Positions 15,203-23,763 of a stretch of DNA of 64,000 bases are shown here, piece by piece (position 1 is the first letter of the stretch; every line of letters begins with the position of its first letter). This DNA is from Imperialibacter sp964351395. GTDB taxonomy: Bacteria > Bacteroidota > Bacteroidia > Cytophagales > Cyclobacteriaceae. Where the stretch lies: positions 62,001-126,000 of the forward strand of contig CAYGOF010000004.1 of NCBI GenBank assembly GCA_964351395.1, given 5' to 3'. Made by a program: the position numbers and the translations under genes. Under the pieces are notes generated by a model. That model saw only the letters and a program-made list of their open reading frames with translations, had not been told where the DNA came from and did no database searches.

Positions 15203-17044
15203 CTACCCCAATTCCTCCAACTCTTCCTCAAAGCCGCCCGACAGTATCGGAAAGCGGCACCAGGTGCGTGGATCTACGTTGAAGTCGTCGAGGTGGAAAG
15301 CAGGAGCGATCCTTTCTCGTTTCCATTGATTGCGGCTCCAAAGCCGGAAAAACCTTTTGATATGCTGTTTGAGCAATTCGTCAGACTCCATTTTTAAGGC
15401 ACTCACCTGTTTGAAAACCTCCAAAGGAGACTTTCTGTTTCTGATGCCTTCCCGTTCAATGGCTACCAGTACGGAGTAGGGCATCAGATCTGTTTCATCG
15501 CTTTGATGCTGCTCTTTGGGGCGGAGCTCTGCCGTAGGTGCCAAGCTATTGACTCGCTGTAACCCTGTATATCCTAATTCTTTTTGTGCCCACTTTAGCC
15601 ATTGTTTTACAAATTCTTTGTCTACAGCGGCAATTGGTGCCAGGCTTCCACTTGTGTCACCATCCATGGTGGTATAACCTACGTCGCCTTCGCTACGGTT
15701 GCTGGTAGTTAGCAACAGCGCATTGGCTATGTTGGCTAGCATCCAAATAATCGGCGAACGGGCCCGGGCCTGAATGTTTTGTAAGGCAATGTCATCCTTT
15801 TCCCAGGAAAGTGGCCTTCCAAGTGCCTTTTCTACTTTGTCCCGGTAACCTTTTACTTCTGTGTCAATCTCCCATTGGTAAAACGAAGCGCCAATAGAGT
15901 CTGCGAGTTCTTTGGCTGAGTTGAAAGTGTCGTCCGAACTATTGACCGTACCCTGGTAGGCGGTTTGCAAGATCGCTCCGACGATCGCCTTTTTGTCGTT
16001 GTCTAAAGCGCTGGGAAGCCCCAGTTTCTTTTTGAAGTCGTCGTAGCCCAGTTCATCAACCCCTCTTCTTACCATTTCGGCTACAAGCACAGCGCAGGCG
16101 GAAGAATCGGCTCCACCCGACAGCGACAGTACGAACCCATTGCTTCGGCTTTTTCTCATATAATCGAAAAGCGCCAGCCCGGAAGCACGAGGAAATTCTT
16201 CATTTTGATCGGCTATTGCGTGAATTGGCTGTCGATCAGAAAGCTCGGGGTTTGTGAAATTAACTGTGCTTGTTTCGAGCTTCCAGTTGGCAAACGACAG
16301 CCGGCGTCCATAGCTGAGAAGCTCGCCGTTTTGGGCCAGTATCACGTCACCATCATAGATCATACGACCAGCCTCATTGCCAAGGAGATTGCAGTAGAGA
16401 TAAGCAACATTGAACTTGAGAGAGCTATCGATGACGAGGTGCTGACGGAACTTTGCTTTTCCAAATGCAAAATGGCTGGCACTAGGGTTCAGTATCAACT
16501 CAACGCCTTTTTCCATATGATGGCAGGCAGGTCTTACCTCGTGCCAGGCATCCTCACATATTTCGAAACCCAGATGAACATTGTTAAGCCGGAAGGTAAG
16601 CTCACCAATTGGGTATTGATGCTCATGCACCTTTAGCAGGCCTGTGGTGCCGGGTTGCCAGGGTGTAAACCAGCGGGGTTCGTAGTGAACACCTTCATTG
16701 GCCAGGGTTTGTTTGGCATAAAAGCCCTGAATTTGTCCGTCAACTATATAGGAAGTACAATTGTATACCTTGCCCTGGTATACTACCGGGAGGCCAAGAG
16801 CGACAGCCAATCCTCTAGCAGCAGGCGCTATCTCCAGCAGCACCTCCATGGCCTTTGCAGGCAGCCACTCGCTTAGAAACAGGTCTTCGCAGCCATAGCC
16901 GGTAATGCAAAGTTCCGGCAGGCAGAGAAGCTCCACGCCCTCTTCCCGGGCTTGCCTGATGCAGGCCAGTATATTGGCTTTGTTGTTTCTCCAGTCTAAG
17001 GGGATTTGGTTGACGGTAGCGCCACCTAGTTTGATTGTCTTCAT
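15203..17044 (-). CDS. nadE: Glutamine-dependent NAD+ synthetase
   Basis: About 613 residues from Met at 17044 (MKTIKLGGATVNQIPLDW), preferred to an ATG four codons upstream by the usual family start. The N-terminal nitrilase-type glutaminase has the Glu-Lys-Cys triad in PELCITGYG, YAKQTLANEGVHYEP and FEICEDAWH. The C-terminal synthetase has the ATP-pyrophosphatase loop LSLSGGADSSACAVL at about 305-320 and the GDVGYTTMDGDTSGSLAPIA block. It converts deamido-NAD, ATP and glutamine to NAD+, the last step of NAD synthesis, in the cytoplasm. It appears monocistronic. Confidence 0.97.
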   Translation of the reverse strand: MKTIKLGGATVNQIPLDWRNNKANILACIRQAREEGVELLCLPELCITGYGCEDLFLSEWLPAKAMEVLLEIAPAARGLAVALGLPVVYQGKVYNCTSYIVDGQIQGFYAKQTLANEGVHYEPRWFTPWQPGTTGLLKVHEHQYPIGELTFRLNNVHLGFEICEDAWHEVRPACHHMEKGVELILNPSASHFAFGKAKFRQHLVIDSSLKFNVAYLYCNLLGNEAGRMIYDGDVILAQNGELLSYGRRLSFANWKLETSTVNFTNPELSDRQPIHAIADQNEEFPRASGLALFDYMRKSRSNGFVLSLSGGADSSACAVLVAEMVRRGVDELGYDDFKKKLGLPSALDNDKKAIVGAILQTAYQGTVNSSDDTFNSAKELADSIGASFYQWEIDTEVKGYRDKVEKALGRPLSWEKDDIALQNIQARARSPIIWMLANIANALLLTTSNRSEGDVGYTTMDGDTSGSLAPIAAVDKEFVKQWLKWAQKELGYTGLQRVNSLAPTAELRPKEQHQSDETDLMPYSVLVAIEREGIRNRKSPLEVFKQVSALKMESDELLKQHIKRFFRLWSRNQWKRERIAPAFHLDDFNVDPRTWCRFPILSGGFEEELEELG

Positions 17045-17104
17045 TCGTTCATTCAAAACCAGAAAAAGGATGTTTGTGAGTGAGGTTGATGTCTACTACG
17101 AAAA

Positions 17105-17172
17105 TGTCATGTTGAGCTTGTCGAAACATAGCATTGGAGATTAAGGCGGTCTTCGACAGGCTCAGACTGACA
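17105..17172. repeat. Dispersed inverted repeat of the 'cttcgacaggctcag' type
   Basis: Arms of 21 bases at 17105-17125 and 17152-17172 are inverted copies with four mismatches, separated by 26 bases. The right arm carries CTTCGACAGGCTCAGACTGA. This core is a repeat seen dispersed in intergenic DNA of many Bacteroidota and other genomes, usually near gene ends. It lies just upstream of nadE and downstream of rnc, and could fold as a long hairpin in either transcript. One copy in this window. Confidence 0.7.
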
Positions 17173-17231
17173 TCCGTTTTTAATTGATTGTCATCTTCCC
17201 AAACCAAACACTTTTATAAAACAAGCCGAAG

Positions 17232-17975
17232 TTATGGCAGGTTTAGTATTTCGCAAGTTTTTTGTGCGGCATCTTGCTCGGCTTTTTTCTTGCTCAGCCC
17301 AAATCCTTTACCGAATGGCTCTTCATCTACCACTACCTGTGCTTCAAATTTCCGTGGGAAGCTGTCCTGATTGAGTTCGGTGATTTCAAAGCGAATGTCT
17401 CTGTTCTCTTTTTGGGCCCATTCAATCACCTTGCTTTTGTAATTGGGGTTGTTGCGGACAATGTCGTGTATATCGAAATGATTTTTCAGTAGTTTGTTCA
17501 TCACAAACCTGCGGCAAAATCGATAGCCGCGATCCAGGTAAACAGCTCCGATAAGTGCTTCCAGTGTGTCGCCGTAGATCGACTTGTGCCCCACGCCATT
17601 ACGTCCGCCGCCTTCGTATTCTATGATTTCGCCAATACCCAGTTTACGAGCCAGGTCGTTCAGGCTTTCTCTGTTCACAATCCGGGAACGGATTTCAGTC
17701 AGGAAACCTTCGTCTTTAAAGGGATATTTGTTGAACAGGTATTCTGCGACAATCATGCCCAGTACAGCGTCGCCAAGGTATTCGAGTCGTTCGTTAGACT
17801 CTTTGAAGCCATAGGTGTTTTCTTTTGCCGCGGAGCTATGGATCACCGACAGGCGATATAAGTGAATGTTGATGGGGGCGTGGCCAACAATCGTTTTGAC
17901 CGCCCTGCTCAGCGAGCGTTCCTTTTCTGAATAAACTGTAAAAAGAGATTGAATTCGCCTAACCAGATTCAGCAC
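17232..17975 (-). CDS. rnc: Ribonuclease III
   Basis: A 247-residue protein. The RNase III signature is present as NERLEYLGDAVLGMIVAEYL, with a second acidic cluster in GDTLEALIGAVYLDRG. A double-stranded RNA-binding domain follows from about residue 175 (YKSKVIEWAQKENRDIRFEI, then FGKGFGLSKKKAEQDAAQKT). It cuts double-stranded RNA during rRNA and mRNA processing. The start is GTG and overlaps the fabF stop by one base (TAGTG), showing translational coupling. The order acpP-fabF-rnc is conserved in Bacteroidota. Confidence 0.96.
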   Translation of the reverse strand: MLNLVRRIQSLFTVYSEKERSLSRAVKTIVGHAPINIHLYRLSVIHSSAAKENTYGFKESNERLEYLGDAVLGMIVAEYLFNKYPFKDEGFLTEIRSRIVNRESLNDLARKLGIGEIIEYEGGGRNGVGHKSIYGDTLEALIGAVYLDRGYRFCRRFVMNKLLKNHFDIHDIVRNNPNYKSKVIEWAQKENRDIRFEITELNQDSFPRKFEAQVVVDEEPFGKGFGLSKKKAEQDAAQKTCEILNLP

Positions 17976-19228
17976 TATCCCTCGTATTTACGGAAAATAA
18001 TCGAGGTATTGTGACCGCCAAAACCGAAGGTGTTGCTAAGGGCAATGTCGATTTTACGAGACTGGGCCTTGTTGAATGTGAAGTTTAGCTTGTTGTCCAG
18101 CTCCTCATCGTCGGTGAAGTGATTGATGGTAGGAGGAACGAGCTGATGTTGAATGGCCATGATAGAAGCAACTGCTTCTACAGCGCCGGCTGCACCCAAT
18201 AGGTGGCCAGTCATTGATTTTGTGGAGCTGATGTTGATTTTGTAGGCGTGTTCGCCAAATACCTCTCCAATGGCCAGGCTTTCGCCTTTGTCGCCGAGTG
18301 GGGTAGACGTGCCGTGTACATTGATATAGTCGACGTCGGTTGTTTTGATGCCTGCATCTTTCAATGCATTTATCATCACATTTCTGGCACCAATCCCCTC
18401 AGGGTGCGGTGCGGTAATATGGTAAGCGTCGGAAGACATGCCTCCGCCGATAAATTCAGCGTAAATCGTAGCGCCGCGAGCCTTGGCATGCTCAAGCTCT
18501 TCCAGGATAATACAGGCGCCACCTTCGCCAAGTACAAATCCATCCCGGTCTTTGTCGAATGGTCGGCTTGCTGCCGCTGGATCGTCGTTGCGTTCTGAAA
18601 GTGCCTTGAGTGCATTGAATCCACCCACACCTGCTTCGCAAATGGTAGCTTCCGACCCACCTGAAACGATCACGTCAGCATGGCCAAGCTTGATGTAATT
18701 CAGTGAATCAATCAGTGCATTGGTGGCCGAAGCACACGCAGATACTGTAACGAAATTGGGGCCTCTGAAGCCGTAAGTAATTGATATATAACCTGCCGCG
18801 ATGTCGGCGATCATTTTGGGAATAAAGAAGGGATTGAACCGTGGGGTGCCGTCGCCTTGAGCAAAACTGGTCACTTCATCTTGAAATGTCTTGAGTCCGC
18901 CTATACCAGCGCCCCAAATCACACCTACCCTGTCTTTGTCAATGGTATCCAGGTTGATGCCTGAATGTTTAATGGCCTCTTCACTCACTATAAGAGCATA
19001 CTGAGTGAAGGGGTCCATCTTTCTTACATCCTTTCTATCAAAATGATTGAGAGGATCATAGTTTTTTACCTCACAGGCGAATTTTGTTCTGAATTTTTCG
19101 GCGTCAAACCGCGTAATAGGGGCTGCACCACTTACTCCATTGGAAAGTCCTTTCCAATATTCTTCGAGGTTATTTCCGATCGGTGTAAGCGCTCCAAGAC
19201 CTGTAACTACTACTCTTCTGCCATTCAT
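17975..19228 (-). CDS. fabF: Beta-ketoacyl-ACP synthase II
   Basis: A 417-residue condensing enzyme. The Cys-His-His triad is visible: Cys in TVSACASATNALIDS (about 163), His in YINVHGTSTPLGDK (about 303) and His in STKSMTGHLLGAAGA (about 339). The start MNGRRVVVTGLGALTPIG is typical. It elongates acyl-ACP with malonyl-ACP in fatty acid synthesis. It lies 24 bases after acpP and overlaps rnc, so the three form one operon. Confidence 0.97.
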   Translation of the reverse strand: MNGRRVVVTGLGALTPIGNNLEEYWKGLSNGVSGAAPITRFDAEKFRTKFACEVKNYDPLNHFDRKDVRKMDPFTQYALIVSEEAIKHSGINLDTIDKDRVGVIWGAGIGGLKTFQDEVTSFAQGDGTPRFNPFFIPKMIADIAAGYISITYGFRGPNFVTVSACASATNALIDSLNYIKLGHADVIVSGGSEATICEAGVGGFNALKALSERNDDPAAASRPFDKDRDGFVLGEGGACIILEELEHAKARGATIYAEFIGGGMSSDAYHITAPHPEGIGARNVMINALKDAGIKTTDVDYINVHGTSTPLGDKGESLAIGEVFGEHAYKINISSTKSMTGHLLGAAGAVEAVASIMAIQHQLVPPTINHFTDDEELDNKLNFTFNKAQSRKIDIALSNTFGFGGHNTSIIFRKYEG

Positions 19229-19252
19229 AAAGGGTGTCCGCCGGGTTGAGAT

Positions 19253-19489
19253 TTATTTTGCGTTTTCTTCGAGATATGTGATTGCTTGCCCTACAGTGGT
19301 GATGTTTTCGGCTTGATCATCAGGAATAGAAATATTGAACTCCTTTTCGAACTCCATGATAAGTTCTACAGTGTCAAGAGAATCAGCACCCAAGTCGTTG
19401 GTGAAGCTTGCCTCAGGAGTAACTTCTGACTCTTCTACCCCAAGCTTATCCACGATGATAGCCTTAACTTTTTGTGCAATTTCAGACAT
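19253..19489 (-). CDS. acpP: Acyl carrier protein
   Basis: A 78-residue acidic protein with the phosphopantetheine attachment site DSL in NDLGADSLDTVELIMEFE. Length and composition are standard for ACP. It carries growing acyl chains in the cytoplasm and feeds the condensing enzyme encoded next. It is the first gene of acpP-fabF-rnc, with a likely promoter at 19521-19552. Confidence 0.97.
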   Translation of the reverse strand: MSEIAQKVKAIIVDKLGVEESEVTPEASFTNDLGADSLDTVELIMEFEKEFNISIPDDQAENITTVGQAITYLEENAK

Positions 19490-19520
19490 TTTTTTAATGT
19501 TTAGTTAGTAAAAAACACTG

Positions 19521-19552
19521 CAAAGAAATGGATATTCCCCAATAATGTCAAA
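19521..19552 (-). promoter_or_regulatory. Bacteroidota-type promoter of acpP-fabF-rnc
   Basis: On the minus strand a TTTG box (complement of 19549-19552) is followed after 20 bases by TTTCTTTG (complement of 19521-19528). The Bacteroidota sigma-ABfr consensus is TTTG, about 19-21 bases, then TAnnTTTG, so only one position of the downstream box differs. Transcription would start near 19514, giving a leader of about 25 bases to the acpP ATG. Confidence 0.5.
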
Positions 19553-19674
19553 CAAATTCGTTCAATCTTAATTTCGCCTCTGGATCGCAAAAAACGGTAT
19601 GAAGAGCCTGTTTTAAGATGGATTAAGAGGTGCTTAGTCGCAGGTGAAATGCTCTTTGAATGAGTGCCAATGGT

Positions 19675-19808
19675 AGTCGTTTCATTGTTTGAAGCTAATT
19701 AAAGCGATACTATTGCTCGGGGACCATGAAAGGGCTTGCTCCCGAATACAGCTGTTTGCAACAGGCCAGGCGCCGCAATAGTTTGCTGGTTTCAGGCATA
19801 AAACGACT
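19675..19808. ncRNA. Candidate structured RNA between acpP and the pyk pair
   Basis: Nested perfect stems are visible in a 558-base gene-free interval. Outer stem: AGTCGTTT (19675-19682) with AAACGACT (19801-19808). Inner stem: ACTATTGC (19709-19716) with GCAATAGT (19775-19782). Inside it are two hairpins, TCGGG (19717-19721)/CCCGA (19741-19745) and CTGTT (19752-19756)/AACAG (19760-19764). A further stem CTGCTTTC/GAAAGCAG (19951-19958/19977-19984) and a T8 tract (20011-20018) follow on the plus strand. No tmRNA, RNase P or SRP signature was found. Strand and function are unknown; a 6S-like regulatory RNA is one possibility. Confidence 0.35.
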
Positions 19809-19836
19809 GAAATAAACAGCTTTTAGTATGAAAAAA

Positions 19837-19852
19837 GATGAGGCGCCTCGTC
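19837..19852. terminator. Terminator-like palindrome
   Basis: GATGAGGCGCCTCGTC forms a stem with one G-T wobble around GGCGCC. It is followed by ATTTTC on the plus strand and, read on the minus strand, by TTTTTT (complement of 19831-19836). It could end a transcript on either strand, but no gene stop lies directly before it. It may define one end of the candidate RNA at 19675-19808. Confidence 0.35.
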
Positions 19853-20047
19853 ATTTTCTATACCGAAAAGCCACCGGAGCCCTTTACTGATCCCACAATA
19901 ACGCTTACTTTGCGGACGCAATCATGCCGCCGTTTGTCACAAATAAGGCCCTGCTTTCTTCGTTCGACGTGCATTGGAAAGCAGAGGTGGATTTTGGTGC
20001 GTAGAGCCGGTTTTTTTTAGCATACTGAATAATTCTTGAAGCGATAA

Positions 20048-20476
20048 GTGAAGAGCAAAAAGCTACATATTGAGTATAATTACGACTTCACCCTGCTTGG
20101 TTTGGCTACTTCCGCCAAAGAATACAAGCTTGCCTGGCACATTAATAGCACGCTGGGCATTCGCCTGGTGAAGCAGGATGAACTCAATGTTGAATTCCTC
20201 AATGATCGTGAAATCACCATTTCCCACTTTTTATTTAAAACGGAATACAGTACTTTTCGACTCCTTAAGAATAAGAGCCTTGCTGGCGCCGGAAAGTCCG
20301 GCTTTTTGTTAGCTGAGCTGGCTCACTTCGACTATCTCATAATGATCAATGACGACGGAGGATTTTTTGATCCTGATACTACGGTTGCGGCTTTGAAAAG
20401 CATTCCGGTGGTGGAATATCTCGCTTCAATCAACATCGAAAAACTAAAAGAAAAGGAAAATCTTATATTTGAATAA
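20048..20476 (+). CDS. IPExxxVDY-family protein
   Basis: A 142-residue protein starting at GTG 20048 (VKSKKLHIEYNYDFTLLGLA). The family motif appears in diverged form as LAELAHFDYLIMI (about 95-107), where relatives have I/L-P-E-x-x-x-V-D-Y. The C-terminal TVAALKSIPVVEYLASINIE matches the closing helix of the family. Members are small cytoplasmic Bacteroidota proteins of unknown function encoded directly before pyruvate kinase, as here (4 bases separate stop and the pyk ATG). The constant linkage suggests a link to glycolysis, but nothing in the sequence shows it. Confidence 0.82.
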   Translation: MKSKKLHIEYNYDFTLLGLATSAKEYKLAWHINSTLGIRLVKQDELNVEFLNDREITISHFLFKTEYSTFRLLKNKSLAGAGKSGFLLAELAHFDYLIMINDDGGFFDPDTTVAALKSIPVVEYLASINIEKLKEKENLIFE

Positions 20477-20480
20477 ACTC

Positions 20481-21917
20481 ATGGAAAGTTCAATAATCTT
20501 TAATAAGACGAAAATTATAGCCACAGTAGGGCCTGCTTCCAATACTAAGGAGACGCTCAAAAGCCTGATACTGTCTGGTGTGGATGTGTTTCGTCTCAAT
20601 TTCTCCCACGGCACGCACGAAGATCACTTGAAAGTGATTAAGTTGGTGAGAGAGCTGAATGAAGAAATGGGTACGCACATATCCCTGTTGCAAGACCTCC
20701 AGGGTCCTAAAATCCGCACCCGTGACATGGAAAACGGGGGTGTTGAAATTGTGCCCGGACAGGAAATCATTATTACCACTCGCAAATTAGTGGGCAATGC
20801 GCAGGTGATCAGTACTACCTACACCGGAATTTGCCAGGACGTAAGCATCGGCGATTCTATCCTTATTGACGATGGTAACCTGGAATTGAAAGTGCTTGCT
20901 ACAAGCGACGATGAAGTGAAATGCCAGGTCGTTTATGGTGGAATTCTAAAATCAAAGAAGGGCATCAACCTTCCAAATACCCCGGTTTCGGCTCCTTCCC
21001 TTACCGAAAAGGACGAAGAGGATTTGTATTTTGGACTGGAGAATGGGGTAGACTGGATTGCGCTTTCGTTTGTACGAAAAGCGGAGGACGTGCTTGACCT
21101 GAGAGAAAAGATCAGAAGAAAAGGTGGCACTGCCAGGATTATCGCTAAGATAGAAAAGCCTGAGGCAGTAAGAAATATCGACGCTATCATAGAAGCGGCC
21201 GACGGACTGATGGTAGCCCGTGGTGACCTTGGTGTAGAGATTCCCATGGAAGACGTACCGTTAGCTCAGAAGATGATGGTGAGTAAGTGCAATAAGGCAG
21301 CTAAGCCTGTTATCATTGCTACTCAAATGATGGAAAGCATGATTGAAAACCCTCGCCCAACCAGGGCCGAGGCCAATGATGTTGCCAACGCTGTAATGGA
21401 CGGTGCCGACACGGTCATGCTAAGTGCCGAATCTGCTTCAGGTAAATTCCCGGTGCAATCAGTGAAGAGCATGGTGAGGATCATCACCTCTATTGAGCAA
21501 GGCACTGATGTTATGTTCAATAAGTTTTCTGAGGGCAACGACGACTCAGCTACCTTGATCAACGATAAGTTGGTAAGAGCTGCAGCCCGCCTGAGTGCCA
21601 ATATCGACGCCAAAGCTATTTTGGGAATGACCAAGTCAGGATATACTGGTTTCAGGCTCTCTTCGCACAGGCCTAAAGCCAATATCTTTATTTTTACCGA
21701 TGACCATAAGATATTGAACACCATGAACCTTGTATGGGGTATTCGTGGGTTCTATTACAACCAGCGAGTGGGTGCTGAAGAAACGCTTAAGCACCTGGAG
21801 GACATCCTGATCGACAAAGGCTTTTTGCATAAAGGCGATGCCGTTGTGTATACAGGGTCTCAGCCACACCACTGGGAAAACCGCACCAATATGATGAAGG
21901 TGGATGTAATCGAGTAA
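20481..21917 (+). CDS. pyk: Pyruvate kinase
   Basis: About 478 residues from ATG 20481 (MESSIIFNKTKIIATVGPAS); a TTG four codons upstream is less likely. Substrate and metal-binding blocks are present: VFRLNFSHGTHEDH, ALSFVRKAEDV, IAKIEKPEAV, LMVARGDLGVEIP and ATQMMESMIENPRPTRAE. The C-terminal regulatory domain follows from about 350. It makes pyruvate and ATP from phosphoenolpyruvate and ADP, the last step of glycolysis. It is co-transcribed with the IPExxxVDY gene and followed by a clear terminator. Confidence 0.97.
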   Translation: MESSIIFNKTKIIATVGPASNTKETLKSLILSGVDVFRLNFSHGTHEDHLKVIKLVRELNEEMGTHISLLQDLQGPKIRTRDMENGGVEIVPGQEIIITTRKLVGNAQVISTTYTGICQDVSIGDSILIDDGNLELKVLATSDDEVKCQVVYGGILKSKKGINLPNTPVSAPSLTEKDEEDLYFGLENGVDWIALSFVRKAEDVLDLREKIRRKGGTARIIAKIEKPEAVRNIDAIIEAADGLMVARGDLGVEIPMEDVPLAQKMMVSKCNKAAKPVIIATQMMESMIENPRPTRAEANDVANAVMDGADTVMLSAESASGKFPVQSVKSMVRIITSIEQGTDVMFNKFSEGNDDSATLINDKLVRAAARLSANIDAKAILGMTKSGYTGFRLSSHRPKANIFIFTDDHKILNTMNLVWGIRGFYYNQRVGAEETLKHLEDILIDKGFLHKGDAVVYTGSQPHHWENRTNMMKVDVIE

Positions 21918-21944
21918 TATAGAATGTTAATAGATGATGTTGGA

Positions 21945-21977
21945 GCCACTGGAGAAATTCAGTGGCTTTTTTGTTTT
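21945..21977 (+). terminator. Rho-independent terminator of pyk
   Basis: GCCACTG (21945-21951), eight-base loop, CAGTGGC (21960-21966), then TTTTTTGTTTT. The seven-base perfect stem followed by a T tract lies 28 bases after the pyk stop. Confidence 0.9.
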
Positions 21978-22013
21978 GCAGTAGAGGAGAGTGTGCCCTT
22001 CGGGCCCGTTAGG

Positions 22014-22166
22014 AACCCCCCTGCCCCCTGAGAAGGGGGAGACTGCCAGAGGAAAAAGCATTGCAAACAAATGTTCAACTAGGTTAAGGAACCTGACCAC
22101 AGAAGCTTCCATCTTTGCAGTATAGGCGACTCTGGCAGTCACCCCCAACAGGGGGGCTGGGGGGTT
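22014..22166. repeat. 153-bp inverted-repeat (MITE-like) element before the DUF559 gene
   Basis: Left arm 22014-22052 and right arm 22129-22166 are inverted copies of about 38 bases. Shared parts include AACCCCCC, a G/C-run block and a perfect 11-base match (GACTGCCAGAG / CTCTGGCAGTC). The 76-base centre is AT-richer and non-coding. Similar C/G-run repeats are often found beside DUF559 nuclease genes in Bacteroidota, as here. The end of the element lies about 110 bases before the likely start of that gene. This accounts for most of the 361-base gap after pyk. Confidence 0.65.
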
Positions 22167-22278
22167 GCAACCACACCAGCAAACCACCCACTCGCTCCGA
22201 CCCTTAGCCAAAAGCAGCAAACCTTATGCTTCGTTCTCATTGCAACATGGCTTTTTTGATGAAAATCAATTATTTTCC

Positions 22279-22734
22279 ATGCCCATGGAAGCCAACAAAG
22301 ACAACCGACATGCTTACAATGGCAAGTTAAAGCCATATGCCACTGAGCTTCGAAACAACGGAACCAAAGCCGAAGCCTGTCTTTGGAAGTATGTATTGAA
22401 AAATAGGTTAATGAGGAATTATCAGTTTCTCAGGCAGAGATCAGTATTGAATTATATCGCTGACTTTATGTGTAAGGACCTGATGCTGATAATAGAAGTG
22501 GACGGAGATTATCATTATACGGAGGAGCAGAGAAAGAGGGATCAATACAGAACCGATCAGCTTACTCAAGCCGGGTTCACAGTGATTCGTTTTGATAACG
22601 ACCTTGTACTACGGTTTATTAATGTGGTGAGGTCTGATATTGAAGACGAAATAGTAAAAATAGAACAACAAAGAGGCCTTGAAACTCCGGCGCCACGGAT
22701 CAGGCGCCCCCGAAATAGTAAAAGTGATTCTTAA
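22279..22734 (+). CDS. DUF559-domain (Vsr/PD-(D/E)xK-like) endonuclease
   Basis: About 151 residues if started at ATG 22279 (MPMEANKDNRHAYN); a longer frame upstream runs into an inverted repeat and looks non-coding. The core is typical DUF559: RNNGTKAEACLWKYVLKNR, YQFLRQRSVLNYIADFMCKD, LMLIIEVDGDYHYTEEQRKR, AGFTVIRFDNDLVL. The Asp of the IADF and the Glu-Val-Asp of IIEVDGD correspond to the metal-binding acids of the PD-(D/E)xK fold shared with Vsr. Cellular role is not established; the repeat-flanked context suggests mobility. The C-terminal 25 residues (PAPRIRRPRNSKSDS) are basic and outside the domain. Confidence 0.8.
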   Translation: MPMEANKDNRHAYNGKLKPYATELRNNGTKAEACLWKYVLKNRLMRNYQFLRQRSVLNYIADFMCKDLMLIIEVDGDYHYTEEQRKRDQYRTDQLTQAGFTVIRFDNDLVLRFINVVRSDIEDEIVKIEQQRGLETPAPRIRRPRNSKSDS

Positions 22735-22769
22735 TCCCTTATTTTTATCCCCATCAAAAACCCAAAGCC

Positions 22770-23357
22770 ATGCAAAAAGCCCTACTCCTTTACCTGCTAA
22801 CTTTTTTTTCTATGTCGCTCCACGCCCAAACCACCGACCTTCCTTACTACCAAATCCCCGACTATCCAGCCTCCTATGGGCCTGGCACAGTAGCCGCCCG
22901 CATGGTAGATGGGCTGGGCTTTCGTTACTATTGGGCTACGGACGGCTTGCGTCCCGAAGACCTTGCATGGAGCCCCGGCGATGAAGCCAGAAGCAGCATG
23001 GCCACAGTGAAGCATATTTACGTGCTCAGTACTATCATTATAAACGCCACCCGGCAGCAACCCAATGTAGCCGGCACTCCTTCTCCCGAAACTTTTGAGG
23101 AACTGCGCAAAGCCACCCTGCTCAATATCCAGGAGGCAAGCAAAAAGCTGTTAACTGCCAGTGCTGCCGATCTGGAAAGTTTTGAGATGGTGTTTGGAAC
23201 TGGCGATAAAGCGCAGGTGTATCCTTTCTGGAACGTCGTCAACGGCCCCATTGCCGATGCCCTCTGGCACGTAGGGCAGGTGGTAAGCTTCCGCCGCTCG
23301 TCAGGCAATCCGCTGCCTAAGGGGGTGGATGTGCTGGGAGGGAAGAAGGTTGAGTGA
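22770..23357 (+). CDS. Exported DinB-like putative metalloprotein
   Basis: A 195-residue protein with a signal peptide (MQKALLLYLLTFFSMSLHAQ). The mature part looks like a DinB/YfiT four-helix bundle: GFRYYWATDGLRPEDLAWSP, a first His in ATVKHIYVLSTIIINATR, and a second in ADALWHVGQVVSFRRSSG followed by NPLPKGVD, which is a common ending of the fold. DinB proteins bind a divalent metal through three His and some are thiol-dependent transferases. Export to the periplasm is less usual for the family. Substrate unknown. Confidence 0.7.
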   Translation: MQKALLLYLLTFFSMSLHAQTTDLPYYQIPDYPASYGPGTVAARMVDGLGFRYYWATDGLRPEDLAWSPGDEARSSMATVKHIYVLSTIIINATRQQPNVAGTPSPETFEELRKATLLNIQEASKKLLTASAADLESFEMVFGTGDKAQVYPFWNVVNGPIADALWHVGQVVSFRRSSGNPLPKGVDVLGGKKVE

Positions 23358-23763
23358 ACAGGTTGCGCCTTATGCCCCCGATGATGTAGCCTCTTTAGTC
23401 ATAAACATACTTTCCCCAAAGCGCTAAGTCCTACTTATCGTGTGCAAACATAATTCGACCAGCTAATCCTGAGATTGTTCCGTAACGCCACAATGAGGGT
23501 GCAAAAGCCCGTAATGCCGGTAATTGCGAGTCACACGCTAAATATCAATTGTGAGAAGAGAATATTCGTGACGTGGCAATCTGTTGGACCAGACTGCTAG
23601 CTCCGACGGATCGCCACTTCGCAAGCCGGCGGATCGCAATCAACGGTTAGTCGAAGTTCTCCACTACTCCAGCACCACCTTTTCCCGCCGAGGATACTTT
23701 ACTTCGTAGGTGAGTAACTACACCTTATTTTATAATGCGTGAGTTAATCTTTTAACTTTGGGT
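23358..23763. other. Gene-free interval before the vsr remnant
   Basis: About 400 bases without a supported gene. TAACTTTG at 23753-23760, preceded after 20 bases by TTTA, fits the Bacteroidota promoter pattern and points at the vsr stub at 23764. A short plus-strand frame ending near 23424 (APYAPDDVASLVINILSPKR) looks protein-like but has no start and no recognisable family. I found no methyltransferase motifs here. Confidence 0.4.

Noticed and set aside
19490..20047. tmRNA, RNase P RNA or SRP RNA in the acpP-pyk gap
   Set aside because: None of their conserved sequence blocks could be found on either strand.
22165..22278. Upstream extension of the DUF559 gene
   Set aside because: The extra 38 codons begin inside the inverted repeat and do not resemble the family N-terminus.
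23480..23700. Possible dispersed repeat with CGTGACGTGGCAATCTG
   Set aside because: Resembles intergenic repeats of other Bacteroidota but no second copy or clear inverted arm is present in this window.
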